Shown here piece after piece: positions 6,259 to 8,222 of a stretch of 8,222 nucleotides of DNA (positions within the stretch are counted from its first letter, which is position 1; each line of letters begins with the position of its first letter). The DNA lies in assembly GCA_026419655.1 (NCBI GenBank), contig JANZZA010000547.1, positions 1 through 8,222 of the forward strand, read 5' to 3'. The position numbers were made by a program, and so were the translations under genes. Source of the stretch: Armatimonadota bacterium (GTDB lineage Bacteria > Armatimonadota > Zipacnadia > Zipacnadales > FEN-943). The notes below the pieces were generated by a model. That model was not told the origin of the DNA and did not search any database. It was given only the letters and a program-made list of their open reading frames with translations.

Positions 6259-6340
6259 CCCCCTTGAAAGGGGGTGTCCCCCAGACTTCTTCTCCACACT
6301 TTTTCGTGCTGTCACCACCACACGCGCTTTTTCAAGGGGG
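6259..6340 (+). other. Alternating C- and G-tracts with mutually exclusive pairings
   Basis: CCCCC (6259-6263), GGGGG (6270-6274), CCCCC (6278-6282) and GGGGG (6336-6340) follow one another. The first and second close a tight hairpin, the second and third close another, the first pairs with the fourth over 10 bp as CCCCCTTGAA/TTCAAGGGGG, and the third can also pair with the fourth. This four-segment order is what attenuators show, but the function is inferred only. Confidence 0.4.
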
Positions 6341-6353
6341 CCGTGCAGGAACC

Positions 6354-6437
6354 GGCTATCCGCGTGTGGAAAAGGCATGAGCGCGACTTGCATGAGCCTT
6401 CGGGATAGCCTCCGCTCCAGCGTGCGGCTTATTATTT
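6354..6437 (+). promoter_or_regulatory. Candidate structured mRNA leader of the ABC permease operon
   Basis: GGCTATCC (6354-6361) pairs perfectly with GGATAGCC (6403-6410), enclosing AAGGC/GCCTT (6372-6376 with 6396-6400). The octamer GCATGAGC occurs twice inside (6375-6382 and 6390-6397). The 3' side of the outer stem overlaps a possible second hairpin, AGC-CGC with GCG-GCT (6407-6429), followed by TATTATTT. Only one of the two could form, as in an attenuator or riboswitch. I recognise no known riboswitch consensus, and no promoter that would set the transcript start is clear. Confidence 0.35.
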
Positions 6438-6497
6438 GCCCTGGGAACGTAACGAATAAGGAGTCACGCCACGCTCAGGGCGCGCGCATAAAAAATT

Positions 6498-7502
6498 ATG
6501 CCAACAGGGGCTTCTCCTTTGCGCGGTCAACCACGGTCGGGGTTTTGGGCCTTCCGCGAGGCCGGCGTGCTGGCTGTGCTTCTGGTCATGGGGACGGCCC
6601 TGGCCATTGCCACTCGCGGGCCTGAAGGGTCAACCTTTCTCACTGCCGGCAATCTCCTCGACGTGGCCCGCCAGTTCTCCTTTGTTGCCATTATGGCCGT
6701 GGGCGAGCTGATGGTCATCCTCACGGCGGGCATTGACCTGTCCGTGGCTGCAACCCTGGCCCTCTCTGGCGTGGTGATGGCGAAGGTCCTGACCCTGCCG
6801 GCCCTGGCGGAGGTTTCAGTGGCCGCGCGGGTGGCCAGTGCCATGCTTGTTTGTCTTTTTGTGGCCCTGACCGTCGGCCTGATCAACGGCTCTCTGGTAG
6901 TACGGGTGAAGCTTCCGCCGTTCATTGCCACCCTTGGCATGTTGAGCATCTGCAGGGGCTTAGCCTATGCCGTCTCGCGGGGCCATCCAATCTCAGGTTT
7001 TCCAGACGTCTTCTCCGAAAGCATCGGCCACGGCACCGTAGGAGGCGCGCCCGTGCCCGTCGTCATAATGGTCCTTGTCACCGCCGCCGGCTGGTTTATC
7101 CTCTCGCGCACCCGCTGGGGGCGGTACTTCTACGCCGTCGGCGGTAATGAGCAGGCCGCGCGCTTTGCAGGCGTGCCGGTAGACCGTGCCAAGCTCCTCG
7201 CTTATGCGCTCTGCAGCTTCACCGCCGGCATCTCGGCCATCCTCATGACCGCCTGGCTCGGCACTGCCCAGTCCACAGCCATGTTTGGGGGCGAGCTGGA
7301 CGTCATCGCTGCCACCGTCATTGGCGGCGCGTCCCTCATGGGCGGCCATGGTACTGCCTTGGGCGCTCTCCTCGGCGCCGCCATCATGGGCGTCCTGCGT
7401 AACGGTCTTGTCCTTCTCAACTGTCCGGCCTACTATCGAGACGTGTCCATCGGCCTGGTCATAATCTTCGCCGTGGCGCTGGACCGCTTCCGCAAGAGGT
7501 AG
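6498..7502 (+). CDS. Sugar ABC transporter permease, RbsC type
   Basis: 334 residues, normal for this family of carbohydrate permeases (BPD_transp_2). It forms the inner-membrane channel of a high-affinity pentose/hexose-type importer. About eight to ten hydrophobic segments are visible, for example 23-38, 60-78, 83-98, 110-130 and 185-202. Family marks are AGIDLSVAATLALSG (77-91), INGSLVVRVKLPPFIATLGML (129-149), the cytoplasmic loop GGNEQAARFAGVPVDRAKLLAY (215-236) that should contact the ATPase, and DVIAATVIGGASLMGGHGTALGALLGA (268-294). The N-terminal 20 residues are polar and basic. An in-frame TAA ends 6 nt before the ATG, so this is the first possible ATG. No Shine-Dalgarno is close; AAGGAG at 6458-6463 is 34 nt away. 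A TTG at 6519 is an alternative. The binding-protein gene follows 46 bp later; the ATPase gene is not upstream and may lie beyond the window. Substrate unknown. Confidence 0.93.
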   Translation: MPTGASPLRGQPRSGFWAFREAGVLAVLLVMGTALAIATRGPEGSTFLTAGNLLDVARQFSFVAIMAVGELMVILTAGIDLSVAATLALSGVVMAKVLTLPALAEVSVAARVASAMLVCLFVALTVGLINGSLVVRVKLPPFIATLGMLSICRGLAYAVSRGHPISGFPDVFSESIGHGTVGGAPVPVVIMVLVTAAGWFILSRTRWGRYFYAVGGNEQAARFAGVPVDRAKLLAYALCSFTAGISAILMTAWLGTAQSTAMFGGELDVIAATVIGGASLMGGHGTALGALLGAAIMGVLRNGLVLLNCPAYYRDVSIGLVIIFAVALDRFRKR

Positions 7503-7540
7503 CGGCAGCAGGTGGGATTGCGCCTTCCCAATACGTCGCA

Positions 7541-7547
7541 AGGGGGG
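7541..7547 (+). promoter_or_regulatory. Ribosome binding site of the binding-protein gene
   Basis: AGGGGGG ends 1 nt before the ATG at 7549, too close for that start, and 10 nt before the in-frame ATG at 7558. The second ATG may therefore be the real start; both leave the signal peptide intact. Confidence 0.55.
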
Positions 7548-7548
7548 T

Positions 7549-8222
7549 ATGAGCAGGATGAGTAAGGTCACGAAGATGGGCGCAGTGGATAACCTTCGCA
7601 GAGCGGGGGTGGCTATGGTGGTGCTGGCGGTGCTTCTGGCAGCAGGGTTGACCGTCGTTGGCTGCGGCAAGAAGCAGGAGGCGGTCACGCAGCCACCCAT
7701 CCCGGCGCCGTTTCAAGGCCAGCCCCCGACTATCTCTGGCAAGAAACTACAGATTGCGCTTGTGCCGAAGCTGCTGGACAACCCGGTTTTCCAGCTTGCC
7801 GCAGAGGGTGCCCAGGCTGCCGCCGCTGAGCTCGGCAACGTGGACGTTATCTTCACCGGCCCTGAAACCGCCGATACCGCCAAGCAAATATCCACCATCG
7901 AGAACCTCATCAACAAGCGAGTGGACGGGATCTCCATTTCGTGCAACCAGGGAGACGCCCTGGTGCCGGTGATCAACAAGGCTATCGAGGCGGGCATCCC
8001 CACAATCACCTTCGACAGCGACGCTCCAAAATCCAAGCGCATCACCTATTACGGGATCAACAGCTTCCAGGCAGGCGTGAAGCAAGCCGAGCTTCTGATT
8101 GAGGCGCTGCAGAAAATGGGCCGTAAGCCGGAGGGCAAGGTGGTCATCCAGAGCGGCGTAGCAGGCGCGCCTAATCTCGAGGAGCGCATTGACGGCGTGA
8201 AGTCGGTCCTCTCCAAGTACCC
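7549..8222 (+). CDS. Sugar-binding lipoprotein of an ABC transporter (periplasmic binding protein), C-terminus cut by window edge
   Basis: 224 codons are visible. Basic residues precede a hydrophobic stretch (about 21-37), and the lipobox VVGC puts the lipidated cysteine at residue 39, followed by a Gln/Pro-rich linker to about 63. The type I periplasmic binding fold (Peripla_BP_4 type) begins at KLQIALVPKLLDNPVFQLAAEGAQAAA. TGPETADTAKQISTIENLINKRVDGISISCNQGDALVPVINKAIEAGIPTITFDSDA (103-159) resembles the rhamnose/autoinducer-2 binding branch (RhaS/LsrB), which shares GP-T/A near this place and DSDA; the sugar is not proven. It would capture sugar outside the membrane and pass it to the permease encoded 46 bp upstream. 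The start is at 7549 or 7558; the latter fits the ribosome binding site better. About a third of the protein is missing at the window edge. Confidence 0.9.
   Translation, partial: MSRMSKVTKMGAVDNLRRAGVAMVVLAVLLAAGLTVVGCGKKQEAVTQPPIPAPFQGQPPTISGKKLQIALVPKLLDNPVFQLAAEGAQAAAAELGNVDVIFTGPETADTAKQISTIENLINKRVDGISISCNQGDALVPVINKAIEAGIPTITFDSDAPKSKRITYYGINSFQAGVKQAELLIEALQKMGRKPEGKVVIQSGVAGAPNLEERIDGVKSVLSKY

Larger units (their letters stand above)
5619..6497. other. Long non-coding gap between the UroD-like gene and the ABC operon
   Basis: These 879 bp hold no convincing gene. They contain the candidate UroD-gene promoter, two small hairpins (5825-5839 and 5869-5891), repeat copies D and E facing each other, a run of alternating C and G tracts (6259-6340) and nested inverted repeats (6354-6429) ahead of the permease gene. 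The octamer GAGTATTC occurs at 5727-5734 and 6059-6066 and inverted at 6252-6259. Confidence 0.6.

Noticed and set aside
5619..6497. Small genes in the long gap
   Set aside because: The open frames there overlap repeats and hairpins and have no family features; starts with good Shine-Dalgarno sites were not found.
6993..7700. 235-codon minus-strand frame opposite the permease and binding protein
   Set aside because: Charged, low-complexity shadow of two membrane/export genes; no domain seen.

Overview
The window is GC-rich bacterial DNA with five protein-coding genes, two of them cut by the window edges, separated by unusually long non-coding gaps. The mix suggests a free-living, sugar-using bacterium: a secreted 'copper amine oxidase N-terminal' stalk-domain protein, a UroD-like methyltransferase relative, a BadF/NagK-type kinase, glycogen synthase and a sugar ABC importer. 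It would suit Armatimonadota or a GC-rich Clostridia-type lineage. This is a weak inference from gene families; no rRNA or other marker is present.

Layout: 1-914 (-) secreted stalk-domain protein, C-terminus outside the window; 1215-2222 (-) BadF/NagK-type sugar kinase; 2701-4146 (+) glycogen synthase glgA, divergent from the kinase; 4491-5618 (-) UroD-superfamily protein, convergent with glgA; 5619-6497 a gap of almost 0.9 kb; 6498-7502 (+) RbsC-type sugar ABC permease; 7549-8222 (+) sugar-binding lipoprotein, C-terminus outside the window. The last two form an import operon whose ATPase is not seen. The kinase and glgA could both handle imported sugar, but nothing in the sequence links them directly.

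The most striking content is non-coding. Five copies of a 123-130 bp element lie in the gaps (1033-1162, 2438-2561, 4270-4395, 5926-6048, and 6123-6247 inverted). Every gap has at least one copy except the 46-bp spacer inside the ABC operon. Each copy begins with a relative of GGRGACTGTTGCAAAA; four end with a recognisable inverted copy, while in the 6123-6247 copy that arm is badly eroded. All share internal blocks (GGTAAAAGG-like and CAACACCAGG-like). The copy at 2438-2561 can fold end to end as a long stepped hairpin, and several differences between copies keep base pairing. The tip resembles the IS6/IS26-family terminal repeat, so a MITE is one explanation and an ERIC-like structured intergenic repeat is another. 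A second structured region, with mutually exclusive hairpins, lies just upstream of the ABC permease and may be an attenuator-type leader.
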